Below, piece after piece: positions 34,472 through 44,464 of a stretch of DNA of 64,000 nt. Position 1 is the first letter of the stretch, and the number at the start of each line of letters is the position of its first letter. The notes below the pieces were generated by a model. That model searched no databases. It was not told where the DNA came from and was given only the letters and a program-made list of their open reading frames with translations. The position numbers were made by a program, and so were the translations under genes. Source of the DNA: Arthrobacter dokdonellae (GTDB taxonomy: Bacteria > Actinomycetota > Actinomycetes > Actinomycetales > Micrococcaceae); the NCBI RefSeq assembly GCF_003268655.1, contig NZ_CP029642.1, forward strand, positions 2,852,001-2,916,000, read 5' to 3'.

Positions 34472-34736
34472 GAACACGAAATCTCTACCAGATATCGGCG
34501 CAACAACGTCGTTGGACGACTTGGCGCCGCCTACTGGTTCTTCTCCTTCCCTCCGATATATCGGCTGGCACCTTCACCGGGCAATGCGGACTTCGAAGAC
34601 TTACATCACTCGTGGAGCCAACTATTTCGAAACCCAGGACGAGGAGCAAGTTGTTGAGTTGATGGCCAAGCCTGACGCCGCGATGCTCAAAGATGCGCGG
34701 GAGCGAGCTCACAAGCTGATCCAACAGCTTCAGTGA
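34464..34736 (+). CDS. Small unknown protein coupled to the integrase
   Basis: 90 residues from TTG 34464, overlapping the integrase stop by 8 bp. It begins LAENTKSLPDIGATT and ends with a charged helix, MAKPDAAMLKDARERAHKLIQQLQ. No family is recognised. Codon use in the second half looks coding, but without homologues this remains doubtful; it could be the decayed start of the next element gene. Confidence 0.35.
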   Translation: MAENTKSLPDIGATTSLDDLAPPTGSSPSLRYIGWHLHRAMRTSKTYITRGANYFETQDEEQVVELMAKPDAAMLKDARERAHKLIQQLQ

Positions 34737-34982
34737 ATCAAACCGTCGATGATTGCGGGAGAGTCTGGGTCCGCACCAGGGTTGATGTTCGGCGGCCGGG
34801 GCACGTCGTCCGATGTAATGCGTCAGAAGCGCCGAATCGATAACGGCGTCTGACCAATTTAAGGAAGACACTGTTGACGGGTCCGGACTTGGCTACGATT
34901 AATCCGCCACCACCTGCCACGCACATGCCGTCGAGCTGGCCGATCTCAACTCGAGGGCCGGGGCGCCGGGTTCGAACGGCGA

Positions 34983-35477
34983 TCAGTACGGTGCCGCAGC
35001 TTGTGCCTCAGCTGAGTCGCCGACGCGAACAAAATCCACGTCCTCGTGCGGCACGTTCACGCCGCTGGCATCGACAAGGACCGCTCGCACGCGTTCTTGG
35101 CTGGCCCGAGTCACGGGAAGCATGCTCACCCCTCGCTCATGAGGAACATTCGCTTCTCCCCACTGCTGCATGGCCACGAGCACCAGCTTTAGTTCATTGC
35201 CGGCCGCGGTCAGCTCGTAGGCATCGCGCGTCCGTTGGCCCTGTTCTTGATAAGGCACCTTTTCCAAGACGCCGTGTTCCACGAGTGTGTTTAGCCGGGT
35301 ACTGAGTACGTCACTGGCGATGCCCAAGGCGTCCCGGAACTGCGCGAAGGTGCGTTTCCCGAAGAGTGCCTCGCGGAGCAGGAGAAAGTTCCAGGAATCA
35401 CTGAGGACGCCAAGTGATCTGGCGATACCGCACTGGCTGTCGAGTGCGTTCATGAGAGTTGCTGACTTACGAGGCAT
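34983..35477 (-). CDS. HxlR-family regulator
   Basis: 164 residues from ATG 35477. The HxlR winged helix is clear: the N-terminal conserved Cys in SQCGIARSLGVLSDSWNFLLLREALFGKRTFAQFRDALGIASDVLSTRLNTLVEHGVLEK. The C-terminal 40 residues extend beyond the minimal domain. It is divergent from the thioesterase-MFS pair and probably controls it in response to a reactive compound. Confidence 0.9.
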   Translation of the reverse strand: MPRKSATLMNALDSQCGIARSLGVLSDSWNFLLLREALFGKRTFAQFRDALGIASDVLSTRLNTLVEHGVLEKVPYQEQGQRTRDAYELTAAGNELKLVLVAMQQWGEANVPHERGVSMLPVTRASQERVRAVLVDASGVNVPHEDVDFVRVGDSAEAQAAAPY

Positions 35478-35708
35478 GTTCCAACCGTAGCTTGAATCTG
35501 CACAACCAATCCAGCAGCAATGTTGGCCCAGCCGCCGCATCAGTTCATCGACTGCATTTCGCACACCAGTCACGCAATCCGAATTGTTACAGCTGGGTTG
35601 CCATAACCAATTTAGCCTCGGTATGGTTGATCCAGCCCGTCGGGCCAGGTGGATGACTCTTGTCGCCTTGGCACACACTCCCTGTTTCGAGAAACCGAAG
35701 GATTGCCC

Positions 35709-36230
35709 GTGACTCCACAGCCCGAGGTGTCGACGAACCGTTCGCGCATCATTCACTACCAAAGCCCGGAACCGGACAAGAAAAGGCTATTTGAGCGGAC
35801 TGGGCTCGAACAGTTGCGCGCACTCGTTGACGGGACCGTTCCGCCGCCACCCATTAGCAGCCATATCGGGCTGGAATTCGTTTCAGTCGCAGAGGGGGAT
35901 GTGGTGATGACAGCGCAACCGGATGAATCGCACTACAACCCGATCGGGTCGATTCACGGCGGATTTTTTGCCACCGTCCTTGATTCGGCCTGCGGGTGTG
36001 CCGTGCACAGCACGCTTCAGGCAGGAGTCGGCTACACGAGCCTGGAGATCAAGGTGTCCTTTCTCCGGCCCATCACCGCGGAAACGGGAACCGTCACCGC
36101 CCACGGCTGGGTCACCCGCCGCGGCAGGACGGCCGCCTTCGCCGAGGCCGATATCCGCGACAGTGACGGCAGGGTTTTGGCCACCGCCTCGAGCACCTGC
36201 CTGATCATCCACCCGGGCCCCGGCCAATGA
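35709..36230 (+). CDS. PaaI-type hotdog thioesterase
   Basis: 173 residues from GTG 35709. The hotdog fold is marked by SHIGLEFVSVAEGDVV, NPIGSIHGGFFATVLDSACGCAVHS (the HGG-x10-D active-site helix) and YTSLEIKVSFLRPI. It hydrolyses acyl- or aryl-CoA thioesters. The stop overlaps the MFS start (ATGA), so the two are co-translated. Probably regulated by the divergent HxlR protein. Confidence 0.85.
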   Translation: MTPQPEVSTNRSRIIHYQSPEPDKKRLFERTGLEQLRALVDGTVPPPPISSHIGLEFVSVAEGDVVMTAQPDESHYNPIGSIHGGFFATVLDSACGCAVHSTLQAGVGYTSLEIKVSFLRPITAETGTVTAHGWVTRRGRTAAFAEADIRDSDGRVLATASSTCLIIHPGPGQ

Positions 36231-37480
36231 CCCGTCTATGCGCCGCCCCCAGCGAACATCAGCTGCAGGCGCTCAAGCGGGGACAACTGGGAAAACGCGG
36301 CGCATTCCTGGCCGCCGCATCCGTGCTCGCCCTGGTGCTTTGGTCCTCCGGAGCCCCGAGCACGCTGTACCCCAGCTACGCCGAAAAATGGGATCTTGCC
36401 CCGATTGTGATGACCAGCGTCTTCGCCACCTATCCCCTGGCACTCATTGTGGTGTTGCCGCTCTTCGGCAACCTCTCCGACCTCTACGGGCGGCGTTTGG
36501 TCATGATCGGCGGAGTCACGCTCATCGCGCTCTCCACACTGCTGTTCGCCTTCGCACCCAACGTCGGCTTCCTGTTTGCCGGCAGGGCACTGCAGGGCAT
36601 GGGTTCCGGCCTGGCCATGGGAGCGGCAACAGTGTCGCTGATTGAGAACAATCCCAGAATCAGCCCCCGCTTCGCCAGTACGACGGCGACAGTTGCGACA
36701 GCGACGGGGCTCACCCTGGCCCTCTTCGTCAGTGGGCTGATGGCACAATATGTGCCACTGCCCTTGACGTTGAGCTACCTTGTCCTGCTCGTACTGGCTA
36801 TCGCAGCGACGGCAGCCCTGCTCATGACCCCGGGCGACCGGCCCGAGGTTCGCCAGCGCTGGCACCCCCAGTCACCCAAGGTTCCGCACGGAATCCGGAT
36901 GAGTTTCCTGATCGCCACCTTGTCGGTGGCTCTTGCCTACTCCATGGGCGCGATCTTCCTTTCCCTTGGAGCGCACATGATCGCCCAGTTCGCCCAGACG
37001 GACAACCGGGCGATCGTCGGTTCGCTCCTGGCAAGCTCGTCCGTGGCGATCTGCCTTACCGCCCTGCTGGCGGTGCGGGTTCCGGCCCGTACCCAGGTGT
37101 GGGCAGGGGCCGCGCTGACGGTCGTCAGCCTGGCCCTCATGGTTGGCGCCAGCACGTTTGGATCAAGCGCCCTGTTTCTGAGCTGGTGCCTGATGGGTGG
37201 CAGCGCCTATTCGCTGGCCTTCACCGGCGGGCTGGGCCTTATCAACAGCGTCGCACCCGCCCATCACCGAGGGGCAACACTGTCCCTGCTCTACCTCGTT
37301 GCCTACTTTTTCCAAGCAGTCACGGCCATCGGAGTCGGGGCACTTGCCACCTCGGGAACCCTGAGCACCGCGGTGATAACCGCGGCCGCGACCCTGGCCG
37401 GCCTCTCCATGCTCGTGGTGGTCCTGCTCAAGATCCCGACTCGCGTTTCCCAACAGGCTGCGGGTGCCGTCAACGTTTAG
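36227..37480 (+). CDS. MFS transporter
   Basis: 417 residues with 12 membrane helices. Motif A between helices 2 and 3 is GNLSDLYGRRLVMIGG, and helix 5 has the motif-C-like GMGSGLAMGAATV. Motif C suggests an antiporter, so export of a small drug or metabolite is likely. It starts inside the thioesterase stop. A basic N-terminus of about 30 residues precedes helix 1. Confidence 0.9.
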   Translation: MTRLCAAPSEHQLQALKRGQLGKRGAFLAAASVLALVLWSSGAPSTLYPSYAEKWDLAPIVMTSVFATYPLALIVVLPLFGNLSDLYGRRLVMIGGVTLIALSTLLFAFAPNVGFLFAGRALQGMGSGLAMGAATVSLIENNPRISPRFASTTATVATATGLTLALFVSGLMAQYVPLPLTLSYLVLLVLAIAATAALLMTPGDRPEVRQRWHPQSPKVPHGIRMSFLIATLSVALAYSMGAIFLSLGAHMIAQFAQTDNRAIVGSLLASSSVAICLTALLAVRVPARTQVWAGAALTVVSLALMVGASTFGSSALFLSWCLMGGSAYSLAFTGGLGLINSVAPAHHRGATLSLLYLVAYFFQAVTAIGVGALATSGTLSTAVITAAATLAGLSMLVVVLLKIPTRVSQQAAGAVNV

Positions 37481-37614
37481 AAACGGCCAAGCACTCCGGG
37501 GTTCATCGCAATGTCGGTGGACACCTGCGATTCAGTTCGCATTAAGGCCCGCATCTCCATTGAAGGCCATGGACGCCCGTGGCATGCTGAAACAAGTCAC
37601 TTCGAGGAGGAATC

Positions 37615-38499
37615 ATGCAACGGATCGTGCCCAACGTATGGTGTCAAGGCAACGCGGTGGAGGTCGGAGAGTTCTACTCTGGGGTGCTTCCGCAAACGTC
37701 AGCGACGACAACCATGAACTATCCAACGGAGGGCTTGCTGGACTTCCAACGTGATTTCGCCGGGCAAGCCCTCGTCGTGGATGTGACCGTCAGCGGTTAC
37801 CAGATCCGCCTCATCAATGCCGGGAATGAATTCCGCCCAACACCTGCCATCTCGTTCATCTTGAACATGGATCCGCTCCTGTTCGACGGCGGCGAGGATG
37901 AGGCACGCGCCCGCATCCAGAGCATCTGGGAGGCCTTCGCGGAAGGTGGCCAGGTGCGCATGGGGTTAGGCGAATATCCTTTCAGCAAGCTCTACGGCTG
38001 GGTCGAAGACCGCTTTGGAGTGAACTGGCAGCTGATGTTGAGCGATACTGCAGGAGACCGGCGGCCACAGGTGATTCCGCAGTTCCTTTTCACCGGACCC
38101 GATGCACGGGCCCAGCAGGCAATCGACCTCTACACGGGGCTTCTCCCTGATTCAGGCACCGGCACGGTCATGCCCCACCCGGACGAAGCAAACGGCATCA
38201 TGTTCGCCGAATTCAAACTTGCCGGTCAGTGGTTCTCCGGCATGGATGGCGGCACCGAGCACGAATTCACGTTTACACCAGGGCTGTCACTGGAAATTTC
38301 CTGCGCAGATCAGGACGAGATCGATCGGTTGTGGGAGGCGCTGTCCAGCGTACCCGAGGCCGAACAATGTGGCTGGGTGGTGGACCGCTACGGCTTGAGC
38401 TGGCAAATCGTGCCGCAGAATATGGGCGAGCTCATGCAGCACCCGGGGGCCTTTGCGCGGATGCTCGACATGAAGAAACTCATCATTGCCGAGCTGTGA
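37615..38499 (+). CDS. PhnB-like double VOC-domain protein
   Basis: 294 residues made of two tandem 3-demethylubiquinone-methyltransferase-like (PhnB/VOC) domains. The first begins MQRIVPNVWCQGNAVEVGEFYSGVLP and closes with YGWVEDRFGVNWQLM; the second begins PQFLFTGPDARAQQAIDLYTGLLP and closes with CGWVVDRYGLSWQIVP. The internal duplication is plain. The function is not known; relatives bind small ligands. A GAGGAGG ribosome site precedes ATG 37615. Confidence 0.85.
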   Translation: MQRIVPNVWCQGNAVEVGEFYSGVLPQTSATTTMNYPTEGLLDFQRDFAGQALVVDVTVSGYQIRLINAGNEFRPTPAISFILNMDPLLFDGGEDEARARIQSIWEAFAEGGQVRMGLGEYPFSKLYGWVEDRFGVNWQLMLSDTAGDRRPQVIPQFLFTGPDARAQQAIDLYTGLLPDSGTGTVMPHPDEANGIMFAEFKLAGQWFSGMDGGTEHEFTFTPGLSLEISCADQDEIDRLWEALSSVPEAEQCGWVVDRYGLSWQIVPQNMGELMQHPGAFARMLDMKKLIIAEL

Positions 38500-38680
38500 C
38501 GCTCCGCCGTCACAGCTTTGTCGCGACTGCAGCCAGCCAGGGGTTGCAACTACCCGAGGGCCGGCTGTCAGATTTGGGATGGCGTCTCCGCGAAGCGCAG
38601 CGGTGCGGACAGTTCAGCGGCCGACGATTCGACGTGCCGCTGGCGCCGTGGTCGTGTCATGCCCACGGCGCCATCGCTGT

Positions 38681-39394
38681 TTATGCGGTTATGGCGGTTA
38701 GCTGTGGGTAGAGCTTTTCGATGGGGGCGCTCAGGCCGGCCTTAAGGTTGACGGAAGTGTCGTCAGCCAGCACTTCGTACTCCCCCGCTTCAACGGCATC
38801 GAACACGGTGCGCACCAGGTCCGCTGGGTCCTTCTTCGGATCGCTGGAGTGGGAGGCCATGGCCGTATCGACATAGGCGACGTGTACTCCGACCACGTGA
38901 ACGCCGGCCGGTGCTAGCTCCAGGCGCAGGGAGTTCGTCGCCGACCACAAGGCGGCTTTCGTGGCACTGTAAATTCCAGCCACGGCATACCAGCTCAGAG
39001 CCGAGTGGATATCGATGATGACCGATCCGGTCCTGCCGGAGAGGATCGGTGCGAACGCGCGGGCCAAAAAGAGCGGGCCCAAAAAGTTCGTTTCCACATT
39101 GGTGCGGATTTCCTCATCGGTGTGGCTCAGAATCCCGGGCGTAGGCGTGGACGCACCGGCGTTGTTGATCAACACCGTCACATCCGGACCCGTTTCGACG
39201 GCGGCCCGGATCGAGGCGGCGTCGGTGACGTCCAGAACCAGCGGCACAATCCGCTCGTCATCCCAGACACGGGGGTTGCGGGCGGAGGCATAGACTTTGG
39301 CCGCGCCCCGGGCCAGGGCTTGATGGACAAAATGAGTGCCAATGCCACCGTTGGCTCCGGTGACCAGGACAACTGCTCCCTTAAGTGAGGGCAT
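38681..39394 (-). CDS. Short-chain dehydrogenase/reductase
   Basis: 237 residues. The nucleotide-binding motif is VLVTGANGGIGTHF, the NNAG motif is VLINNAGAS, and the catalytic triad reads HSALSWYAVAGIYSATK (Ser, Tyr, Lys). The second glycine-rich strand has Arg at SARNP, favouring NADPH. It lies 33 bp downstream of the old-yellow-enzyme gene on the same strand, probably in one operon under the TetR protein at 40674. Confidence 0.9.
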   Translation of the reverse strand: MPSLKGAVVLVTGANGGIGTHFVHQALARGAAKVYASARNPRVWDDERIVPLVLDVTDAASIRAAVETGPDVTVLINNAGASTPTPGILSHTDEEIRTNVETNFLGPLFLARAFAPILSGRTGSVIIDIHSALSWYAVAGIYSATKAALWSATNSLRLELAPAGVHVVGVHVAYVDTAMASHSSDPKKDPADLVRTVFDAVEAGEYEVLADDTSVNLKAGLSAPIEKLYPQLTAITA

Positions 39395-39426
39395 GGTTTT
39401 TCCTACTTTCTGCGGTTCAGGGATTA

Positions 39427-40503
39427 TTAGACGTTCGCCAGGACGGGGTAATCGGTGTATCCGGACGCGCCGCCGGCATAGATCGTGGCGGGGTCCAGCT
39501 CGTTCATCGGCGCCTGGGCACGCAGACGCTCGACGACGTCGGGGTTGGCCAGTGCCATACGACCCACCGGGGCGATATCGGCAAAGCCGGCGTCGATGTC
39601 AGCGGCGAGCTGCTCGCGGGTGCGTCCGTAGCGGACCACGAGCACCGCCGTCGGCCAGACCTCACGGAAGGACTGCAACAACTCATCGTCGCCCACGTGG
39701 TGCAGGTGCAGATAAGCCAAGTTCAGGCCAGCCAGCTCACCAACCAGGTGACGATACTGGGCCCGCACATCGGCAACCTCACCTTCATTAATGCCACCCG
39801 ACGGCATGGACGGCGACAAGCGAATGCCGACGCGGTCTGCGCCGATCTCCTGCGCCACAGCACGGGCCACCTCGATGACAAGGCGGGAGCGGTTCTCGAT
39901 CGATCCACCATAAGAGTCGGTGCGGTGGTTCGCGTTCGGGGACAGGAACTGATGCAGCAGGTAACCGTTGGCCCCGTGAATCTCCACGCCGTCGGCGCCA
40001 GCGACGATCGCCGAGGCTGCGGCGTGGCGGAACTCGGCAACCGTGGCCTGAATATCCTCGAGGCCCAGTTCACGCGGCACCGGTGTCTGCTGCTGTCCAC
40101 TCGGGGTCGCAATGTCCACACCGGCCGAAATGGCCGACGGCGCCACCGGCTGGCGGTGATGCGGGGTGTTGTCCGGGTGGGCGTTCCGGCCCGCGTGCAT
40201 CAACTGAATGAACAACGATCCACCACCGGCATGCACGGCATCGGCGACGTTCCGCCACCCTTCAATGTGCTCCGGGGTATAAATGCCGGGGGTGTTCAGG
40301 TAGCCCTGCCCGTCGGCCGAGGGCTGGGTGCCTTCGGTGATCAACAGCCCCAGGGACGCGCGCTGAGCATAGTATTCGGCGACAAGATCGCCAGGAGTAC
40401 CGTCGGGGTTGGCCCGGTTGCGGGTCATCGGCGCCAGCGCGAGCCGGTGGGGAAGTTCCACACGGCCCAGGGTGAATGGTTGCCACAGAGAAGACAAAGT
40501 CAT
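39427..40503 (-). CDS. Old yellow enzyme family ene-reductase
   Basis: 358 residues from ATG 40503, chosen for the AAGGAACA ribosome site and the conserved start LSSLWQPFTLGRVELPHRLALAPMTRNRA. The FMN barrel signature HGANGYLLHQFLSPNANHRTDSYGGSIENR is complete. It reduces activated C=C bonds or nitro groups using NAD(P)H. It is divergent from a TetR regulator, the usual arrangement for electrophile-inducible ene-reductases. The SDR gene follows. Confidence 0.9.
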   Translation of the reverse strand: MTLSSLWQPFTLGRVELPHRLALAPMTRNRANPDGTPGDLVAEYYAQRASLGLLITEGTQPSADGQGYLNTPGIYTPEHIEGWRNVADAVHAGGGSLFIQLMHAGRNAHPDNTPHHRQPVAPSAISAGVDIATPSGQQQTPVPRELGLEDIQATVAEFRHAAASAIVAGADGVEIHGANGYLLHQFLSPNANHRTDSYGGSIENRSRLVIEVARAVAQEIGADRVGIRLSPSMPSGGINEGEVADVRAQYRHLVGELAGLNLAYLHLHHVGDDELLQSFREVWPTAVLVVRYGRTREQLAADIDAGFADIAPVGRMALANPDVVERLRAQAPMNELDPATIYAGGASGYTDYPVLANV

Positions 40504-40673
40504 GGGGAAAATGTTCCTTCGAAATAGGGAGGGCACAACGCCGGTGCCACGGTCCGCAAAGCTGGGAGCTCCGGGCCGTCATGGGAGAATGAGTTGACCC
40601 ATATCCGAGCCCAAACTGTACCGACTATACTCATAACTGAGCGCAATCGATTTGTATTCCTGAAGGGACCATC

Positions 40674-41276
40674 GTGCCAGAAACTTCCCAGCCCCTCGGT
40701 CGGCGCGAGCGGAACAAGCAAGCCAAACTGGACCGCATCGTGGCAGCCGCCGGCGAACTCTTTTCCGAATATGGGGTCGACGATGTCACCACACAGCAAA
40801 TCGCCGAAAAAGCCGACATCGGAGCCGGCACCTTATTCCTCTATGCCAAGTCCAAGGGCGAGCTCCTGCTCATGGTGCAAAACTCCAGCTACGCCGATTC
40901 ACTCGTGCGGGGCAGAGCCGCCGCGGAGAAGACTCCCGACATGCTTCAAGCCGTCATGGCGATCCTCACCCAAGTGGTCCACTGCAACCGAATCCAGGTC
41001 GACAACGGCCGAAGCTACCTGAAGGAGATGGTTTTTGGTGACCCGGAGGAACCACACCGCCGCGAAGCGCTCGGTCTCTCACTTCAGACAGAGGAGGCCG
41101 TCGCCGTCGTACTTCAACGAGATCAGCGCATCGACTCTACCGCGGCCTCAACTCTTGCGCACATCATCTCCGCCATCATGTTCCTGGCCATGTCCGCCAC
41201 GGGAAACGCGACAAAGACCGTCGAGGAACTGCTGGCGGAGATCAGGACCCAGATCCAGGTAATTTTGCAGCGCTAG
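40674..41276 (+). CDS. TetR-family regulator (divergent from ene-reductase)
   Basis: 200 residues from GTG 40674. Helix-turn-helix: RIVAAAGELFSEYGVDDVTTQQIAEKADIGAGTLFLYAKSKGELL. It is clearly paralogous to the TetR protein at 42766. The intergenic region with the ene-reductase holds TATACTCA (40626-40633), the half-site found in the operator at 43479, so both regulators may see similar DNA. Confidence 0.9.
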   Translation: MPETSQPLGRRERNKQAKLDRIVAAAGELFSEYGVDDVTTQQIAEKADIGAGTLFLYAKSKGELLLMVQNSSYADSLVRGRAAAEKTPDMLQAVMAILTQVVHCNRIQVDNGRSYLKEMVFGDPEEPHRREALGLSLQTEEAVAVVLQRDQRIDSTAASTLAHIISAIMFLAMSATGNATKTVEELLAEIRTQIQVILQR

Positions 41277-41356
41277 AGGCAACAGACGCCTGGCCGTGAC
41301 CGCAAGTTCACGCGCCTGGGCCCGAACTTCGCGGCACGGTCTCGCCTTAATTGTTC

Positions 41357-42769
41357 TCACAGGTTGATCGTGTGCCCAAGCAGTCCATGGAAACCTTCCT
41401 GCAGGGCTTCACCGAGAGTGGGATGCGTATGGATGTTGCGGGCGAGTTCGCCCGCCGTGAGGTCCCACTTCTGGGCGAGCGTGAGTTCAGGAAGGAGCTC
41501 GGCAACATCCGCGCCAATCATGTGCGCGCCAAGTAGTTCCCCATACTTACTGTCCGCAATAAGCTTCACAAACCCGCTTGGCTCGCCAAGCCCTTGCGCT
41601 TTGCCGTTGGCGGTGAAAGGGAACGTCGCGATCTTAAGATCGTAGCCTTCGTCGCGGGCCTGCTGCTCAGTGAGGCCGAAGGAGGCAACCTGGGGTTGGC
41701 TAAACGTGGCTCGGGGCATCATCCGGTAGTCGCCCAGCGTCATGGTCTCGGCCCCTGCAATGGTTTCAGCTGCGACGACTCCCTGGGCTTCCGCGACGTG
41801 GGCAAGTTGGAGTTTCGCGGTGACGTCACCGATCGCGTACAGGTGTGGCACGTTGGTGCGCATGTAGTCGTCGATGCCTATCGCTCCCCTTCCAGTCAGG
41901 GCAACGCCCGTGTTTTCGAGTCCGTATCCCCCGGTGCGGGGAGCGAAGCCTACTGACATGAGGACCTTGTCGGCTCGGATACTCGAGCGCTGACCGCTTG
42001 CTGCCGCGTAAGCCACGGTGACGGATGTTCCGTCGTCGTCGATGGTCTCAACTTTCGTGGAGGTCAGGATGTCGATGCCCAGTTTCTTGTACTGGCGTCC
42101 AATTTCCTTCGATACCTCGATGTCCTCGTTCGGCAGCGCCCGGTCAAGGAACTCGATGATGGTGACTTTGACCCCGTAGTTCACCAGTACGTAAGCGAAC
42201 TCCATGCCGATCGCCCCGGCACCGACGATCACGATCGACTCGGGCAGCTGGCGAGAGAGTATCTGCTCTTCGTATGTGACCACATTCTCGCTGAGCTCCA
42301 CGCCGGGTAGCAGTCGGACGGTGGAGCCCGTGGCGATGATGACGTCGTTGAAGGTGACGTTCTCGGTGCCACCGTCGCTGAGGGCGACCTCGATGGTGCC
42401 GGCGTCGCGAAAGGTGCCGTAGCCGTCGATCTCGGTGATGGCGTTCTTCTTCATCAGGAAATGCACTCCCCTGGCCCGCCCGTCAGCGACGGTGCGGCTG
42501 CGATCGTACGCGGCCCCATAATCGAAGGTCACGTCCCCCCTGATGCCGAATAGATCAGCTTTGTGGTGGAAGGTGTGGGCGAGTTCGGCGTTGCGTAGCA
42601 GCGCTTTGGAAGGGATGCAGCCAACGTTCAGGCAGACCCCACCCCAGTATTGCTTCTCGATGACAGCGACGCTCTTGCCGAGTTGGGCGGCGCGGATCGC
42701 GGCAACATAGCCGCCGGGACCTGCGCCGAGGACTACGACGTCGAAATGGCTGCTCCAGGTGGTGTTCAT
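41357..42769 (-). CDS. lpdA: Dihydrolipoamide dehydrogenase
   Basis: 470 residues. FAD-binding [17 protein letters not shown], redox disulfide [19 protein letters not shown]-binding [18 protein letters not shown], and the C-terminal base [10 protein letters not shown] are all present. It reoxidises lipoyl groups of 2-oxoacid or glycine-cleavage complexes, but no partner genes are here. It is co-transcribed with the TetR gene upstream (ATGA overlap at 42766-42769), so this copy may serve a special redox role. Confidence 0.9.
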   Translation of the reverse strand: MNTTWSSHFDVVVLGAGPGGYVAAIRAAQLGKSVAVIEKQYWGGVCLNVGCIPSKALLRNAELAHTFHHKADLFGIRGDVTFDYGAAYDRSRTVADGRARGVHFLMKKNAITEIDGYGTFRDAGTIEVALSDGGTENVTFNDVIIATGSTVRLLPGVELSENVVTYEEQILSRQLPESIVIVGAGAIGMEFAYVLVNYGVKVTIIEFLDRALPNEDIEVSKEIGRQYKKLGIDILTSTKVETIDDDGTSVTVAYAAASGQRSSIRADKVLMSVGFAPRTGGYGLENTGVALTGRGAIGIDDYMRTNVPHLYAIGDVTAKLQLAHVAEAQGVVAAETIAGAETMTLGDYRMMPRATFSQPQVASFGLTEQQARDEGYDLKIATFPFTANGKAQGLGEPSGFVKLIADSKYGELLGAHMIGADVAELLPELTLAQKWDLTAGELARNIHTHPTLGEALQEGFHGLLGHTINL

Positions 42770-43437
42770 TGGTTTCTCTTTCTTAATCTGAATGAGGTGT
42801 TGGTGGCGGTTATGCCGTGTGGTGGTGGGGGCAGGACGGCTGTGACTTGCTGGCGGATCTGGTCCAGGATTTCGGCTGGTGTCTCGTGCAGGTGCACGGT
42901 GGCGATAGTGGTCACGTGGATGATCGAGGTGACTACCCGGGCGAGACTGTACGCATCGGACGGGCCGATGTCCGGATCATCGGTGAGGATGGCGGCGAGG
43001 CCGTCTTCCAGCCGAGCTGAGAGGGCGAGCCCTTCGCGGCGGTGGGGTTCAGAGGGGTCGCCTGAGACGAGCTCATGGAGGTAGGTTCGGCCATTCTCAG
43101 GCTGTTCGCGGATACACGCCACGACCGGTTCCACGAGTCCGAGGACCGCCCCTATCGTGGGCGCCCCGGCGCGTGCGGCGATGTAGGCGGCGGTGAGTCC
43201 GTCGTCGATGGCGGTCGCGAACTTCTGATTCTGCACCAAAATCAACAACTCCGCCTTCGTCGACGCATACAAGTACAAGGTCCCAATAGCAACATCGGCC
43301 CGGTCGGCGATTTGCTGTGTGGTCACGCCACCAACTCCGTGTTCGGCGAACAGAGCGCGCCCGGCTTCCATGATCCGGACTCGTTTGTCCTGCTTCGCAC
43401 GCTCCCGCCGGCCCGGCGGATCCGGATGGGAATTCAT
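42766..43437 (-). CDS. TetR-family regulator
   Basis: 223 residues from ATG 43437, with a GGAGGG ribosome site. Helix-turn-helix: [45 protein letters not shown]. It is a paralogue of the 40674 protein. It is divergent from an alpha/beta hydrolase gene; between them lie two operator-like palindromes (43463-43492). It probably represses both directions. Confidence 0.9.
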   Translation of the reverse strand: MNSHPDPPGRRERAKQDKRVRIMEAGRALFAEHGVGGVTTQQIADRADVAIGTLYLYASTKAELLILVQNQKFATAIDDGLTAAYIAARAGAPTIGAVLGLVEPVVACIREQPENGRTYLHELVSGDPSEPHRREGLALSARLEDGLAAILTDDPDIGPSDAYSLARVVTSIIHVTTIATVHLHETPAEILDQIRQQVTAVLPPPPHGITATNTSFRLRKRNQ

Positions 43438-43462
43438 AACACCCTCCCCCTTGACAAAGTAA

Positions 43463-43492
43463 TTGAGTATGTTCAAACTTGAGTATACTCAA
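43463..43492. promoter_or_regulatory. Two TetR-type operator palindromes
   Basis: TTGAGTATACTCAA (43479-43492) is a perfect 14-bp palindrome and TTGAGTATGTTCAA (43463-43476) an imperfect copy 16 bp away. TTGAGT and TATACT within them also form a plus-strand -35/-10 pair 16 bp apart, so binding would block transcription of the hydrolase gene. Confidence 0.7.
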
Positions 43493-43536
43493 TTTTGATA
43501 AAAGCGGAACCACGCCGGATAACCACTGAGCACAGA

Positions 43537-44421
43537 ATGGAGCAAGGAGCCGACTTGACGAGGACACAGCAGGGACCGAACGCCGTTCCGGGGCGATTCG
43601 TCGACACTCCCACCCTCACCGTGACCGCGGCGGGAGTGCGCTTCGTGTACCGCGAGCTCGGCAACGGGCACTATGGCGTGCCGTTGGTGGGGCTGACGCA
43701 TCTGGGCGCAAACCTGGATAGCTGGGACCCGGAGGTTGTAGACGCTCTCGCGGAAGGCAGGAGGGTCATCCTGATCGGGTATCGCGGCGTCGGCGCTTCC
43801 ACAGGTTCGGTGCAGGGTCGGTTCGAGGACATGGCCAAGGACATGATCTCGGTGATTCATGCGCTGGGGTTGACCCGGGTGGATGTGCTCGGTTTATCAA
43901 TGGGTGGCATGGCTGCCCAGGAGATCCTCCGACTGGCCCCCCAGTTGGTGGAGCGCGTCATTCTCGCCGGTACTGGTCCGCAGGGTGGACCCGGACTGAC
44001 AGCAATGACGAAAGTCATGATCCGGAACATCCTCCGCGGCGTAATCACGTTCACGCCCGCCACGACGCTGCTGTTCTTCACCCGCACTCCCAATGGCAGG
44101 CAGGCCGCGAATGCCTATCAGGCCCGCATTAGGCTGCGCCGCACCGGTCGGGACAAGCTGGTCACCCCGATGGTGTTGCGCGCGCAGCTGCGCGCGGTGA
44201 ATCGATGGGGACACGAGCAGCCGGACGACGACACGTTCACCGGTCCGGCCCTCATCTTGCATGGCGACAGCGACCGGATGGTCCCCATGGGAAATGTCGC
44301 ACCGCTGTTGGCCCGGTTCCCGCACGCCGAGGTTCGCGTCTTCACCGACTCAGGCCACAGCGTCGTTCCCCAGAACAGGCACGCCGTCACCGACATCATC
44401 ACGCGGTTCCTGCAGCGCTGA
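43537..44421 (+). CDS. Alpha/beta hydrolase (first of two paralogues)
   Basis: 294 residues from ATG 43537; this start gives the same length as its paralogue at 45532. Nucleophile elbow GLSMGGMAAQ, acid in HGDSDRMV, and His in DSGHSVVPQ. An oxyanion-type segment reads GLTHLGANLDSWDP. Probably an esterase or lactonase. It opens an operon of hydrolase, oxidoreductase and hydrolase, controlled by the divergent TetR protein. Confidence 0.85.
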   Translation: MEQGADLTRTQQGPNAVPGRFVDTPTLTVTAAGVRFVYRELGNGHYGVPLVGLTHLGANLDSWDPEVVDALAEGRRVILIGYRGVGASTGSVQGRFEDMAKDMISVIHALGLTRVDVLGLSMGGMAAQEILRLAPQLVERVILAGTGPQGGPGLTAMTKVMIRNILRGVITFTPATTLLFFTRTPNGRQAANAYQARIRLRRTGRDKLVTPMVLRAQLRAVNRWGHEQPDDDTFTGPALILHGDSDRMVPMGNVAPLLARFPHAEVRVFTDSGHSVVPQNRHAVTDIITRFLQR

Positions 44422-44464
44422 CCGCCGTTATCAACCCCAAGACTCATAACAAGGAGAAATCATT

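Noticed and set aside
39385..40527. Plus-strand 380-residue open frame
   Set aside because: It is antisense to the old-yellow-enzyme gene, which has a full signature on the minus strand.
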